A program made the translations under genes and the position numbers. A model generated the notes under the pieces. The model was not told the DNA's origin. It saw only the letters and a list, made by a program, of their open reading frames with translations, and ran no database searches. From the NCBI GenBank assembly GCA_905233935.1, contig CAJOFU010000003.1, positions 1 through 64,000 on the forward strand: 64,000 nt of DNA, read 5' to 3'. Positions 54,975 to 62,572 of this stretch are shown piece after piece (position 1 is the stretch's first letter; each line of letters starts with the position of its first letter). The stretch comes from Paludibacteraceae bacterium (GTDB taxonomy: Bacteria; Bacteroidota; Bacteroidia; Bacteroidales; Paludibacteraceae).

Positions 54975-55525
54975 AATCTATTCTCTATCGTCAACTCAAC
55001 GCACAGATTCGTCTCGGGCGGCACAAACCCTTTGCCCTCTTTGCCGTACGCCGATGCCCACGGCACAAGCATCACAATCGTATCTTCCGGCACAAGTTCG
55101 CGTAGCATAATCTGGTACGCAAACGGCTCATCCTGTTCGCTGAACGTACTGCTAGAGTCGTACTCACGTATAGCATCCACAATCAGCTTTCCGTCAAGTG
55201 TGTACACCCGCTCATGAATAACCATGCACGTGTCAGTTGCCGGAGCAATAAGCTCATGTTCAACATGCTTGTCGCTCTTGTGCGTGTACCTGTACCACCA
55301 GCCAAACTCATGTTGCACCCAGCGGTTGCTGTCTGCCTTGACGAAACGTATAATCTCGTTCTCCGACTCAAAAACCTTATGTCGGCTGGCAAGAATCTCC
55401 GCCACTGCCGCACTGTCACGCTCCTCACCGCCATGCTCTCTGCCGGGCTGCTTTCCGCAACCCACCAGCAATAGCACAACGATCAGCAGCCAACTACTGC
55501 GCCAAACGGATAAGATACTGTCCAT
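54971..55525 (-). CDS. GldI-like FKBP-type lipoprotein (184 aa)
   Basis: The start chosen is the ATG at 55523-55525 (MDSILSVWRSSWLLIVVLLLVGC), giving a lipobox at LLVGC. The C-terminal half has the FKBP/GldI pattern (EPFAYQIMLREL, DTIVMLVPWASAYG, PPETNLCVELTI). GldI in gliding Bacteroidetes is an FKBP-like lipoprotein needed for gliding/type 9 secretion; nongliding Bacteroidales carry relatives. The 5' end overlaps the rmlA 3' end by 32 bases, so it is expressed with rmlA. Confidence 0.82.
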   Translation of the reverse strand: MDSILSVWRSSWLLIVVLLLVGCGKQPGREHGGEERDSAAVAEILASRHKVFESENEIIRFVKADSNRWVQHEFGWWYRYTHKSDKHVEHELIAPATDTCMVIHERVYTLDGKLIVDAIREYDSSSTFSEQDEPFAYQIMLRELVPEDTIVMLVPWASAYGKEGKGFVPPETNLCVELTIENRL

Positions 55526-56366
55526 ATGACGTCTTACCCATCTCTTCGCCCAACGCACGCAACTGCGCATTGTCAATCCAGCCGTTGCGCCATGCGATCT
55601 CCTCAATGCAACTTACGTAGAACCCTTGCCGGTTCTGTATCGTGGCAATGAAGTTACCCGCCTCAATCAGGCTGTCGCAGTTACCCGTATCCAGCCACGC
55701 AAAGCCCCGTGAGAACAACTTCACACTGAGTTTGCCTTCTTCCAGATACGTCTTATTCAGGTCGGTAATCTCGTACTCACCGCGCTTCGAAGGCTTGAGT
55801 GCTGCGGCTTTTTCCGTCACGGTGTCATCGTAGAAATACAACCCAGGCACTGCGTAGTTTGACTTCGGTTTTTCGGGTTTCTCTTCAAGACTGAGCACAC
55901 GTCCTTCTCCATCAAACTCCACTACGCCGTACGCACGCGGATCCATTACCTCATAACCGAAGATACATGCTCCGCCCTTGGTCTCCACTTGCTCCACGGC
56001 ATCCCGCAAGATATGACGGAAGCCGTGTCCGTAGAACAGGTTGTCACCAAGTATCAGGCAACCCGGCTCGCCGTTCAGGAACTCTTTGCCTAACACAAAC
56101 GCTTGTGCCAAACCGTTCGGAACCAATTGCACCTTGTACTCCAGACGCATCCCTATGCGTTTGCCATCGCCAAGCAACTCCTCGAACATCGGCAGATCGC
56201 GCGGTGTGGAGATGATCAGCACCTCACGGATTCCTGCCATCATCAACGTGGATAACGGATAGTAGATCATCGGCTTGTCATAAACAGGCATAATCTGCTT
56301 GCTGATTGCCTTCGACAACGGGTAAAGCCTTGTCGCACTTCCACCTGCTAAAATAATTCCTTTCAT
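55494..56366 (-). CDS. rmlA: Glucose-1-phosphate thymidylyltransferase (290 aa)
   Basis: Makes dTDP-glucose, the first step of dTDP-rhamnose and related sugars for surface glycans. Seen: N-terminal nucleotide loop LAGGSATRLYPLS, KQIMPVYDKPMIYYPLS, GDNLFYG metal site, EEKP and the RGFAWLDTG segment. Length is exact for the family. The other rml genes are not in the window. Its 3' end overlaps a GldI-like lipoprotein gene by 32 bases, an unusually deep overlap. Confidence 0.96.
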   Translation of the reverse strand: MKGIILAGGSATRLYPLSKAISKQIMPVYDKPMIYYPLSTLMMAGIREVLIISTPRDLPMFEELLGDGKRIGMRLEYKVQLVPNGLAQAFVLGKEFLNGEPGCLILGDNLFYGHGFRHILRDAVEQVETKGGACIFGYEVMDPRAYGVVEFDGEGRVLSLEEKPEKPKSNYAVPGLYFYDDTVTEKAAALKPSKRGEYEITDLNKTYLEEGKLSVKLFSRGFAWLDTGNCDSLIEAGNFIATIQNRQGFYVSCIEEIAWRNGWIDNAQLRALGEEMGKTSYGQYLIRLAQ

Positions 56367-56400
56367 CTAAAATATCTAATTTTTAAATCTTCAAATCCCT

Positions 56401-56435
56401 AAATTTGAAATCGTAAATTTGAAATCATAAATCAT
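56401..56435. repeat. Five 7-base repeats between rsgA and rmlA
   Basis: AAATTTG, AAATCGT, AAATTTG, AAATCAT, AAATCAT; the last unit includes the rsgA stop codon. Confidence 0.85.
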
Positions 56436-57403
56436 CTGTACTTCCCCTCTCCCGCATCGCTCAAAATGCTCAGATAGCTGTCAAACCGCGACTCGGCTAT
56501 CGTCTGTCCCACTTCCGGCAGCACAGCGCATCCCGGTTCGCCGCAGTGCAGACAGTTTGAGTACCGGCACTCCCGGCTTTTAGCAAAGATCTCGCGGAAG
56601 TAATGTCCCACTTCCTCTTTCTGCATATCTATCGTACCAAACCCCTTCACTCCCGGCGTATCAATTATCGCCCCACTAAAATCTGAATTCTGATCTCTAA
56701 AATCTGAATTCTGAATTCTGAATTCTGACTTCTCCAAGAAATACATCTCACTAAACGTCGTCGTGTGCATCCCTTTGTCGTGTGCCTGACTTATATCCGC
56801 CGTGCGGGTCATCGTCTCGCCGAAGATCGCATTCAGCAGCGTGGATTTGCCTACGCCCGAATTGCCGCTCAGCAGGGTCGTTTTCCCGATGAATTCGTTT
56901 TTCAAATCCTCGATGGTTCCGTACTTGGCGCTGATGGCAAATGTCGGGTAACCGATCGACTCATATAGTGCGCGCAATGCGTCCAACTCCTCCAACTCCT
57001 CGGGCGACAACAGGTCAACTTTGTTGAACACCAACATCGCCGGCACATTGTACGCCTCAGCCGTTGCTAACAACCGATCGATGAACGTTGTCGAGGTTTC
57101 GGGGTGTTTGATGGTCACTAATAGTGCCACTTGGTCGATGTTCGCCGCCAATATATGCGACTGTTTGCTCAGGTTCGTACTCTTCCTTACGATATAGTTC
57201 CGTCGCGGCAATACCGACGTAATCCATGTCGTGCCGTCAGCCTGACGCTCTATCGTCACCTGATCCCCTACTGCCACAGGATTAGTCGATCGTATACCCG
57301 CAATACGCAGATTGCCTTTTATCCGACAATCCACGTTCTCGCCCTCCGAAGTCAACACCCCGATGGCACTTCCCGTCGATTTGATCACCAAACCTGTATT
57401 CAT
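56432..57403 (-). CDS. rsgA: Ribosome small-subunit GTPase RsgA (323 aa)
   Basis: Circularly permuted GTPase assisting 30S maturation. The OB domain is about 1-75. G motifs appear in permuted order: NKVD (G4), GNSGVGKST (G1), DTPG (G3). The C-terminal zinc site is C-x4-C-x-H-C with EPGC. Immediately before IIDTPG, where relatives have a short loop, about 19 extra residues (SEFRIQNSDFRDQNSDF) are encoded by an 8-unit heptamer tract. The start is ATG 57401-57403; a TTG one codon upstream is less likely. Promoter at 57440-57471. Confidence 0.95.
   Translation of the reverse strand: MNTGLVIKSTGSAIGVLTSEGENVDCRIKGNLRIAGIRSTNPVAVGDQVTIERQADGTTWITSVLPRRNYIVRKSTNLSKQSHILAANIDQVALLVTIKHPETSTTFIDRLLATAEAYNVPAMLVFNKVDLLSPEELEELDALRALYESIGYPTFAISAKYGTIEDLKNEFIGKTTLLSGNSGVGKSTLLNAIFGETMTRTADISQAHDKGMHTTTFSEMYFLEKSEFRIQNSDFRDQNSDFSGAIIDTPGVKGFGTIDMQKEEVGHYFREIFAKSRECRYSNCLHCGEPGCAVLPEVGQTIAESRFDSYLSILSDAGEGKYR
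56679..56734. repeat. Eight 7-base repeats inside rsgA
   Basis: AAATCTG, AATTCTG, ATCTCTA, AAATCTG, AATTCTG, AATTCTG, AATTCTG, ACTTCTC (plus strand): 56 bases in uninterrupted register, coding for the extra loop before the G3 motif. Confidence 0.95.
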
Positions 57404-57439
57404 CAATCAATATAATCCGCTATCTGCCGAAAGCGCCTG

Positions 57440-57471
57440 CAAATTTACAAAAAAAAATCCACATTTCCAAA
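57440..57471 (-). promoter_or_regulatory. Promoter of rsgA
   Basis: Minus-strand TTTG (57468-57471), 20 bases, TAAATTTG (57440-57447); the ATG is about 37 bases downstream. Confidence 0.82.
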
Positions 57472-57511
57472 TTTTGCAGTATTTTTTTTCATAATTCTTT
57501 GAATTATCGCT

Positions 57512-57541
57512 AAAAAAGCCGCCACGATTTCTCGTAGCGGC
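57512..57541 (-). terminator. Rho-independent terminator after the 572-aa secreted protein gene
   Basis: A 10-bp GC-rich stem with one mismatch (57518-57541) is followed on the minus strand by six T (57512-57517). A second small hairpin (57550-57564) precedes it. Confidence 0.85.
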
Positions 57542-57581
57542 TCATTTCCCTCGTCTTTGACGAGATTTTGTCGTCTATTGC

Positions 57582-59300
57582 TTAACGAACAACCTGTCCC
57601 ATTACGTTGTAACGAATACCGTTGCGCTCGATCAGCAGCGTTGCGTTCTCAATGAACTTAACGGCCTTGTCAGCAACCTTCGTGCTCTCAACACCGGTCT
57701 CAGGATTGTCTTCAAGCTCAATTTCTTCTACCTCCTCGCTCTCTCCGTTGTACGCAAGAACAGGTACTTCGGCATCCAGAACGTAAGTATTACCGTCGTC
57801 ACCTACAAACTCCATATAGAAGCTATATACGCCATTGCCAAGGCAGACAACCTCAAGGTCTGTAGCCTCTGTTGCAGTAACGGTTTGCTCTAATGCTACA
57901 TCCACCTCAACGAACGCAATCTCCTCCTCTATCGAGTAGATACCTGCAATAGTGGTTGCACTCTTCGGTGTAACACCGATATACAAGTCAGGATAGGTTA
58001 CCGTCTGAGTCTCAGAATCATAATCTTTATACAAATTGATTTGCCAGATTCCCTGTGTTGCATACAAAGCAGCTTCGCCGTAAACTACATCCAACTCGAT
58101 AGTCTGAGGTTCGGGTTTCTCGCCTTTCTCTACCGATACAAATACAGCGTTCGGTGCTTGAGGTGTGCCATTATGTTCACCATAAACAGCCTTGATGGTC
58201 AGGATGTCGTTCTCCTCAACACCCATCTCAGCAAACTTCTTTGCTTCGCCGGCAGCGGTCAGCAGACCGTATACATATACCGTACCCGTCTCGTCCTCAA
58301 GGTCGAAGTTACCGTAGGTGGTGTTCACAATGTTCTTAACAACACCCGTCAAAACGCAAGTGTCTTTCGCGTTCTTAAGTGCAAGGAACTCCTCAATAGT
58401 CTTCTCACCAAGGTTTACAGGAGCAGCAGCTCTCTCCAGAATCTCAACGGTGCAACCGGCAGCAAACTCCGGAGTGGTGTTGAACTTGGTCAACTTACCG
58501 GTAACAGCAACTTTGTCACCTACGCGTACAGCGTCCTCTTCTTTCTCGATAGCGCACTTGTAAGCCTCAAGAACATTACCGCCGTTAGCTTCGTCAGCCA
58601 TCCAGAAGCTCATTGAGCCGTCTTTCCAAGCATAAGCGATAGATGTTACAAATCCTTGGATGGTGTACTCCTTACCACCATTGTACTCTTCGTTGTTAGC
58701 GCTAACCGACAAAGCAGCTTCACGAGCCTCAGCGCAGTTGGTCGGGTCGGTGAGCTCTTCGCCACCTCCACCTTGACCTTCCTCGACATCAGCGGTAACT
58801 TTTGCTGTCTTGATTTCCCATGTTCCGGCAGCGGAAGAAGTGGAAGTGTAAACGAAAGCAATCTTCACACTTTCCTCACCTGCAAAATCGCTCAAATCGG
58901 CAGTGGCATCAATAAATGTCCAGTTGCTTCCGTCTGACCAAGCTGAAACAGTCAAAGCTGACCAGTTCTCACCGTCAGCAGTAGCCTTAACAGAAAGATG
59001 AGAAACATCACCATAACGGCGAACATGCGAAATCGCAAGAGTAGCCTCAGTTGCCCCGCTCAAGTTAATAGCCGGAGAAATAAGCCAGCTCTCTGTAGCG
59101 TGGTTCGTGCCGCTTACATAGGCACTTGCCTTCATTCCATAAGAGGAATTCTGCTGCCAAACGTAACTGATACCATCCAGTTCCACGTCATTGATTGTCC
59201 AAGAACCTTGACCGGCTGTGAAGTCAATGCTCAGCACATCTGCAGCCATCATACTGCCGGCAAAGAGCACAGCAGCAAACAAAGAAAAGATTTTCTTCAT
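57582..59300 (-). CDS. Secreted jelly-roll / OB-fold-like surface protein (572 aa)
   Basis: The start chosen is the ATG at 59298-59300, opening a signal peptide (MKKIFSLFAAVLFAGSMMA); 37 upstream in-frame codons lie in the leader. About 20-165: choice-of-anchor-J jelly roll (SWTINDVELDG, ATESWLISPAINLSG). Gly-rich linker. About 185-300 and 300-410: two OB-fold-like modules (YTIQGFVTSIAYAWKDG; CVLTGVVKNIVNTTYGN) like those in Bacteroidetes exported proteins. About 415-530: a beta domain. Tail FIENATLLIERNGIRYNVMG is the compact sorting motif. Function unknown; own promoter and terminator. Confidence 0.83.
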   Translation of the reverse strand: MKKIFSLFAAVLFAGSMMAADVLSIDFTAGQGSWTINDVELDGISYVWQQNSSYGMKASAYVSGTNHATESWLISPAINLSGATEATLAISHVRRYGDVSHLSVKATADGENWSALTVSAWSDGSNWTFIDATADLSDFAGEESVKIAFVYTSTSSAAGTWEIKTAKVTADVEEGQGGGGEELTDPTNCAEAREAALSVSANNEEYNGGKEYTIQGFVTSIAYAWKDGSMSFWMADEANGGNVLEAYKCAIEKEEDAVRVGDKVAVTGKLTKFNTTPEFAAGCTVEILERAAAPVNLGEKTIEEFLALKNAKDTCVLTGVVKNIVNTTYGNFDLEDETGTVYVYGLLTAAGEAKKFAEMGVEENDILTIKAVYGEHNGTPQAPNAVFVSVEKGEKPEPQTIELDVVYGEAALYATQGIWQINLYKDYDSETQTVTYPDLYIGVTPKSATTIAGIYSIEEEIAFVEVDVALEQTVTATEATDLEVVCLGNGVYSFYMEFVGDDGNTYVLDAEVPVLAYNGESEEVEEIELEDNPETGVESTKVADKAVKFIENATLLIERNGIRYNVMGQVVR

Positions 59301-59347
59301 GATTTTTGTGTTTTTTTGTTTTAAAAAGGTTATTATTATGTTATAAA

Positions 59348-59412
59348 GCATATAACTATGCATTTGTCCCAATTTCACCGCAAAGATACGAAATCTTTTT
59401 TGAATAAGCAAA
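59348..59412 (-). promoter_or_regulatory. Promoter and leader hairpin of the 572-aa secreted protein gene
   Basis: Minus-strand TTTG (59409-59412), 20 bases, TATCTTTG (59381-59388). A 5-bp stem GCATA/TATGC (59348-59361) lies near the transcript start. Confidence 0.8.
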
Positions 59413-59588
59413 TTTATTTCAATAATTTTTCATATTTTCTCATTTATTCCTCTTTTCGCACCCAAACATTACAATCTCCCACTTAGCCTCTATCAAATTC
59501 CCGCATCCCCTCAACCTCGCCCTCGCCTCCCTTCCGCCTCGCTCCGTTTCCCACCCCGCATTAGACCGTTGTCGGATCCTCACCACAT

Positions 59589-59632
59589 GATAACCACAAC
59601 ATAACCATAAGATAACCATAGGATAAATCCTT
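59589..59632. repeat. Four 11-base repeats
   Basis: GATAACCACAA, CATAACCATAA, GATAACCATAG, GATAAATCCTT: 44 bases, the same unit length and copy number as the tract at 37612-37655. Confidence 0.85.
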
Positions 59633-59657
59633 GATTTTACATTTTTTTACCTTATTA

Positions 59658-59680
59658 CATATAATACGTAGTATTATATG
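59658..59680. other. Perfect AT-rich palindrome
   Basis: CATATAATAC and GTATTATATG flank GTA: a 10-bp stem followed by GTTTTTGTTG on the plus strand. No gene ends here, so it may be a protein-binding site or the end of an unseen small RNA. Confidence 0.55.
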
Positions 59681-59803
59681 GTTTTTGTTGTAAAAATCCT
59701 TAAAAACACATCCCATCCCCCATCGTTTTTGCCTATAAAATCGCTCATTTCTATTGCATATTATCAATCTTCACTTGCTATCTGACAAAATTTTGACCAA
59801 AAA

Positions 59804-59859
59804 TTTGCAATTCTCAATTATTTTTTGTACCTTTGTAGGCTTTTTTTGTGTGCGCACAC
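59804..59859 (+). promoter_or_regulatory. Promoter and 5' palindrome of dapB
   Basis: TTTG (59804-59807), 20 bases, TACCTTTG (59828-59835). A 12-base palindrome GTGTGCGCACAC (59848-59859) lies at the expected mRNA start, 57 bases before the ATG. Confidence 0.82.
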
Positions 59860-59915
59860 CCGTTGTGCGTACTCGCAATGCGCATTACAATAATGAACAG
59901 ACCACGCCAAATCAA

Positions 59916-60608
59916 ATGAAGATAGCACTTATAGGATACGGCAAGATGGGCAAGATGATTGAATCCGTTGCCCTCTCTCGCGGACATGAGATAGTCTGCG
60001 TCATCGACCCGTTTGCCTCCACACAAACCTTCGACAGCCCGGCTTTCCGCTCAGCCGATGTGGCTATCGAGTTCAGCCGCCCCGATGCCGCAGAATCCAA
60101 TATCCGCCAAGCCATCGCCCAAAACGTTCCCGTAGTCAGCGGTACAACCGGCTGGAACGCTGCTGCCCTCCGCGACGAGCTGAACAATGACCACCCGGGA
60201 ATCATCTGGAGCAGCAACTACAGTGTCGGCGTCAACATATTATTTGCCGTCAACCGCTATCTGGCACAGTTATTGCATCACTCGGGTGGATACACTCCCT
60301 CTATCACCGAGGTGCATCACATCCACAAACTTGACGCACCCTCCGGCACTGCCGTCACGCTTCGCGATGGAATAAGCCAAGAGCTAAGCAAAAATAGCCA
60401 ACAGCCAAGATGCCCTATTGAAAGTATCCGCGAAGGCGAAGTACCCGGCATCCATGAGGTGCGCTGGGAAAGTGAAGCGGACATCCTCACTCTCCGCCAC
60501 GAAGCCAAATCTCGTCAGGGCTTTGCCCTCGGTGCAGTCCTCGCTGCTGAATACCTCGCCGGCAAACGCGGCTGGCACACAATGACCGAAGTAATGAACA
60601 TCAATTAA
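59916..60608 (+). CDS. dapB: 4-hydroxy-tetrahydrodipicolinate reductase (230 aa)
   Basis: Lysine/diaminopimelate pathway reductase. The start at 59916 is the ATG opening the nucleotide-binding loop MKIALIGYGKMGKM; the frame is open further upstream only across the promoter. Seen: SGTTGW, the substrate/catalytic segment HHIHKLDAPSGTA and C-terminal RHEAKSRQGFALGA. It is shorter than the E. coli enzyme (273), normal for Bacteroidetes. Between SQEL and CPIESIREG a short insert (SKNSQQPR) is encoded by AGCCAA-type heptamers. A palindrome follows, then lepB 42 bases on. Confidence 0.95.
   Translation: MKIALIGYGKMGKMIESVALSRGHEIVCVIDPFASTQTFDSPAFRSADVAIEFSRPDAAESNIRQAIAQNVPVVSGTTGWNAAALRDELNNDHPGIIWSSNYSVGVNILFAVNRYLAQLLHHSGGYTPSITEVHHIHKLDAPSGTAVTLRDGISQELSKNSQQPRCPIESIREGEVPGIHEVRWESEADILTLRHEAKSRQGFALGAVLAAEYLAGKRGWHTMTEVMNIN
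60375..60409. repeat. Seven-base-period repeats inside dapB
   Basis: AGCCAAG, AGCTAAG, CAAAAAT, AGCCAAC, AGCCAAG: five units in register within the coding sequence, in a variable loop. Confidence 0.75.
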
Positions 60609-60611
60609 AGC

Positions 60612-60631
60612 ATCAGCCAAGTTTGGCTGAT
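60612..60631. other. Palindrome after dapB
   Basis: ATCAGCCAA and TTGGCTGAT pair around two bases, 4 bases past the dapB stop. The same core as the palindrome after mdh (31148-31169). Confidence 0.75.
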
Positions 60632-60650
60632 CTAACAGAAACAACGCAAT

Positions 60651-62051
60651 ATGAAATCATTCAACGAACGCATAAACGAAGTTCCCCGTGGCGGGTGGAT
60701 TCGTGCAGCCATCTGGTGTGCACTCTACATCGCTTTCGTCATCTGGGTTGCATGGGGAGATTGGTTGAGTCTGCTTTGGCTCTTCCTCCTTCCTTTCATC
60801 GCAGACCTGTTCACCACCAAATACATCCCTTGGAGCTGGTGGCGAAAGTACAAACCTGCCGATAAAGACGAACCCGCCAACCCGCAGGCTAATCCGCTGC
60901 TATATACGATCTGCTCGTGGATTGACGCTATCGTCTTTGCCCTTGTAGCCGTCTATTTCATCAACATCTACATCTTCCAGAACTACCAGATCCCCTCATC
61001 CTCGCTCGAGAAGACGCTGCGTGTGGGTGACTTCCTCTATGTCTCGAAGATGGGTTACGGCGCACGTGTACCGCAAACGCCTCTGAGTATGCCCCTTGTG
61101 CAACACACTATGCCTGAATGGCTCGGCGGTGGCAAGAGTTACTTCGATCATCCCCATTGGGACTACAAACGCCTCGCGGGTTGGAAAACTCCGCAAAAAG
61201 GCGATATAGTAGTATTTAACTTTCCTGCCGGTGATACGGTCTGCACCAAAGTCCAGAACCCTGACTACTATACCCTCTGCCATTACCGCGGTCGCCACGT
61301 CGTGAACACTCGCAAAGACATCTTCGGCGACATCGTCGTTCGTCCTGTTGATCGCCGCGAGAACTACGTCAAGCGTTGTGTCGGCACGCCCGGCGACTCC
61401 CTGCAGATCATCGATAATGTGATTTTCATTAAGACTAACGACCAAGAGCCAACAGCCAACAGCCAATGGGAACAAGAGCCCACGCACGAGTTTGCGCAAC
61501 TTAACTACTTTGTGCGCACCGACGGGCACGTTCTCACCAAGTCGTTCCTTGACTCGCTCGGCGTAAGCCGGGACGACCGGTTGAAGATTGACGCCAATAT
61601 CTATCATTACCCGCTCACCCGGGCAATGAAAGAGCAACTGGAGAATAACCCTCACGTTCTAAATATCGAAGTGGAGTCCTCGAAATACGGAGGATCGGTT
61701 TATCCGCTCGGGCACAACAATTGGACTCGTGACAACTACGGTCCCATCTATATTCCTCGCAAAGGCGACCGCATCCTCATCACCGAGGATAACTACTGGC
61801 TCTACAAGCGCATTGCTGATGCCTATGAGTTCCAGCCTATTCATATCGGCGAAGAGTACACCTTCAAGATGGATTACTACTGGATGATGGGTGACAACCG
61901 CCACAATAGTGCTGACAGCCGCTACTGGGGATTTGTGCCTGAAGACCACATTGTCGGTCAACCGATCTTCGTCTGGCTCAGCATCGAGAAAGACAAACCT
62001 TGGGGTAAAGGGCATATCCGTTGGAACCGCTTAGGTCTGCACGCCGAATGA
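60651..62051 (+). CDS. lepB: Signal peptidase I (466 aa)
   Basis: Cleaves signal peptides at the inner membrane. Hydrophobic spans at about 20-60 and 85-110; catalytic Ser in IPSSSLEKTLRVGDFLYVSK, catalytic Lys in YVKRCVGTPGD, and the MGDNRHNSADSRYWG C-terminal box are all seen. Relatives in Bacteroidetes are long like this one, with a large insertion between the Lys box and the MGDN box. Inside that insertion, heptamers (about 61439-61466) encode DQEPTANSQ. Its stop overlaps the start of the WbqC-like gene. Confidence 0.96.
   Translation: MKSFNERINEVPRGGWIRAAIWCALYIAFVIWVAWGDWLSLLWLFLLPFIADLFTTKYIPWSWWRKYKPADKDEPANPQANPLLYTICSWIDAIVFALVAVYFINIYIFQNYQIPSSSLEKTLRVGDFLYVSKMGYGARVPQTPLSMPLVQHTMPEWLGGGKSYFDHPHWDYKRLAGWKTPQKGDIVVFNFPAGDTVCTKVQNPDYYTLCHYRGRHVVNTRKDIFGDIVVRPVDRRENYVKRCVGTPGDSLQIIDNVIFIKTNDQEPTANSQWEQEPTHEFAQLNYFVRTDGHVLTKSFLDSLGVSRDDRLKIDANIYHYPLTRAMKEQLENNPHVLNIEVESSKYGGSVYPLGHNNWTRDNYGPIYIPRKGDRILITEDNYWLYKRIADAYEFQPIHIGEEYTFKMDYYWMMGDNRHNSADSRYWGFVPEDHIVGQPIFVWLSIEKDKPWGKGHIRWNRLGLHAE
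61439..61466. repeat. Four 7-base repeats inside lepB
   Basis: CGACCAA, GAGCCAA, CAGCCAA, CAGCCAA, coding for part of a variable extracytoplasmic loop. Confidence 0.85.
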
Positions 62052-62572
62052 TGATCCTGCCAACGGCATATATGGCACCCGAGGCGTGGTACAAAGCGTT
62101 CTTTGAGGCGGATAACGTACAGATAGAGGTACAGGAATCCTTTGTCAAACAGACCTTCCGCAACCGCTGCCTGATTCACGACATCCAAGGACACGAAGTG
62201 ACACTCACCGTCCCTGTCCTCAAAGTCGAACACAAACAACTGACCCGTGACGTGCAGGTCAGTTACCAGCAGCACTGGCAACACCAGCATTGGATGGCAC
62301 TCCGCAGTGCGTACGGCAAGTCGCCTTACTGGGATTACTACGCAGATTTCTTTGCGCCGTTCTATACCCGGCAAACGAAGTGGCTGCTCGACCTCAACGA
62401 AGGACTACACGACGTCATCGTACGTCTGTTACATAACCGCCCAAACGAACAGCTTGCACGTTTGGCGCACACAACAACTTTTATGCAAGCAGACCTTGAG
62501 CACTTTTGGGGCAACGGCACAAGCATCCTCGACTCCCTCATGGATCTTGGACCAACAGCCCAAACGGCTTAA
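62048..62572 (+). CDS. WbqC-like family protein (174 aa)
   Basis: The start chosen is the ATG at 62048, overlapping the lepB stop as ATGA; a second ATG follows directly. WbqC family pattern: the N-terminal proline-containing aromatic region (PTAYMAPEAWY), VQESFVKQTFRNRCLI, LTVPV and the downstream HQHWMALRSAYGKSPYW segment. WbqC proteins occur in O-antigen and surface-polysaccharide loci, but the biochemical activity is not settled. In Bacteroidetes the gene commonly follows lepB (from memory). Its stop codon opens an 8-base repeat tract. Confidence 0.88.
   Translation: MMILPTAYMAPEAWYKAFFEADNVQIEVQESFVKQTFRNRCLIHDIQGHEVTLTVPVLKVEHKQLTRDVQVSYQQHWQHQHWMALRSAYGKSPYWDYYADFFAPFYTRQTKWLLDLNEGLHDVIVRLLHNRPNEQLARLAHTTTFMQADLEHFWGNGTSILDSLMDLGPTAQTA

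Larger units (their letters stand above)
59413..59803. other. Long intergenic region without a gene
   Basis: Between the divergent promoters I see no credible reading frame. It holds a C-rich stretch (about 59490-59560), the 11-base repeat tract and a perfect palindrome. A short in-frame upstream ATG for dapB (59754) precedes the promoter and is not used. Confidence 0.6.

Noticed and set aside
59754..59915. Upstream extension of dapB by 54 codons
   Set aside because: It spans the promoter; the later ATG gives the exact family N-terminus.
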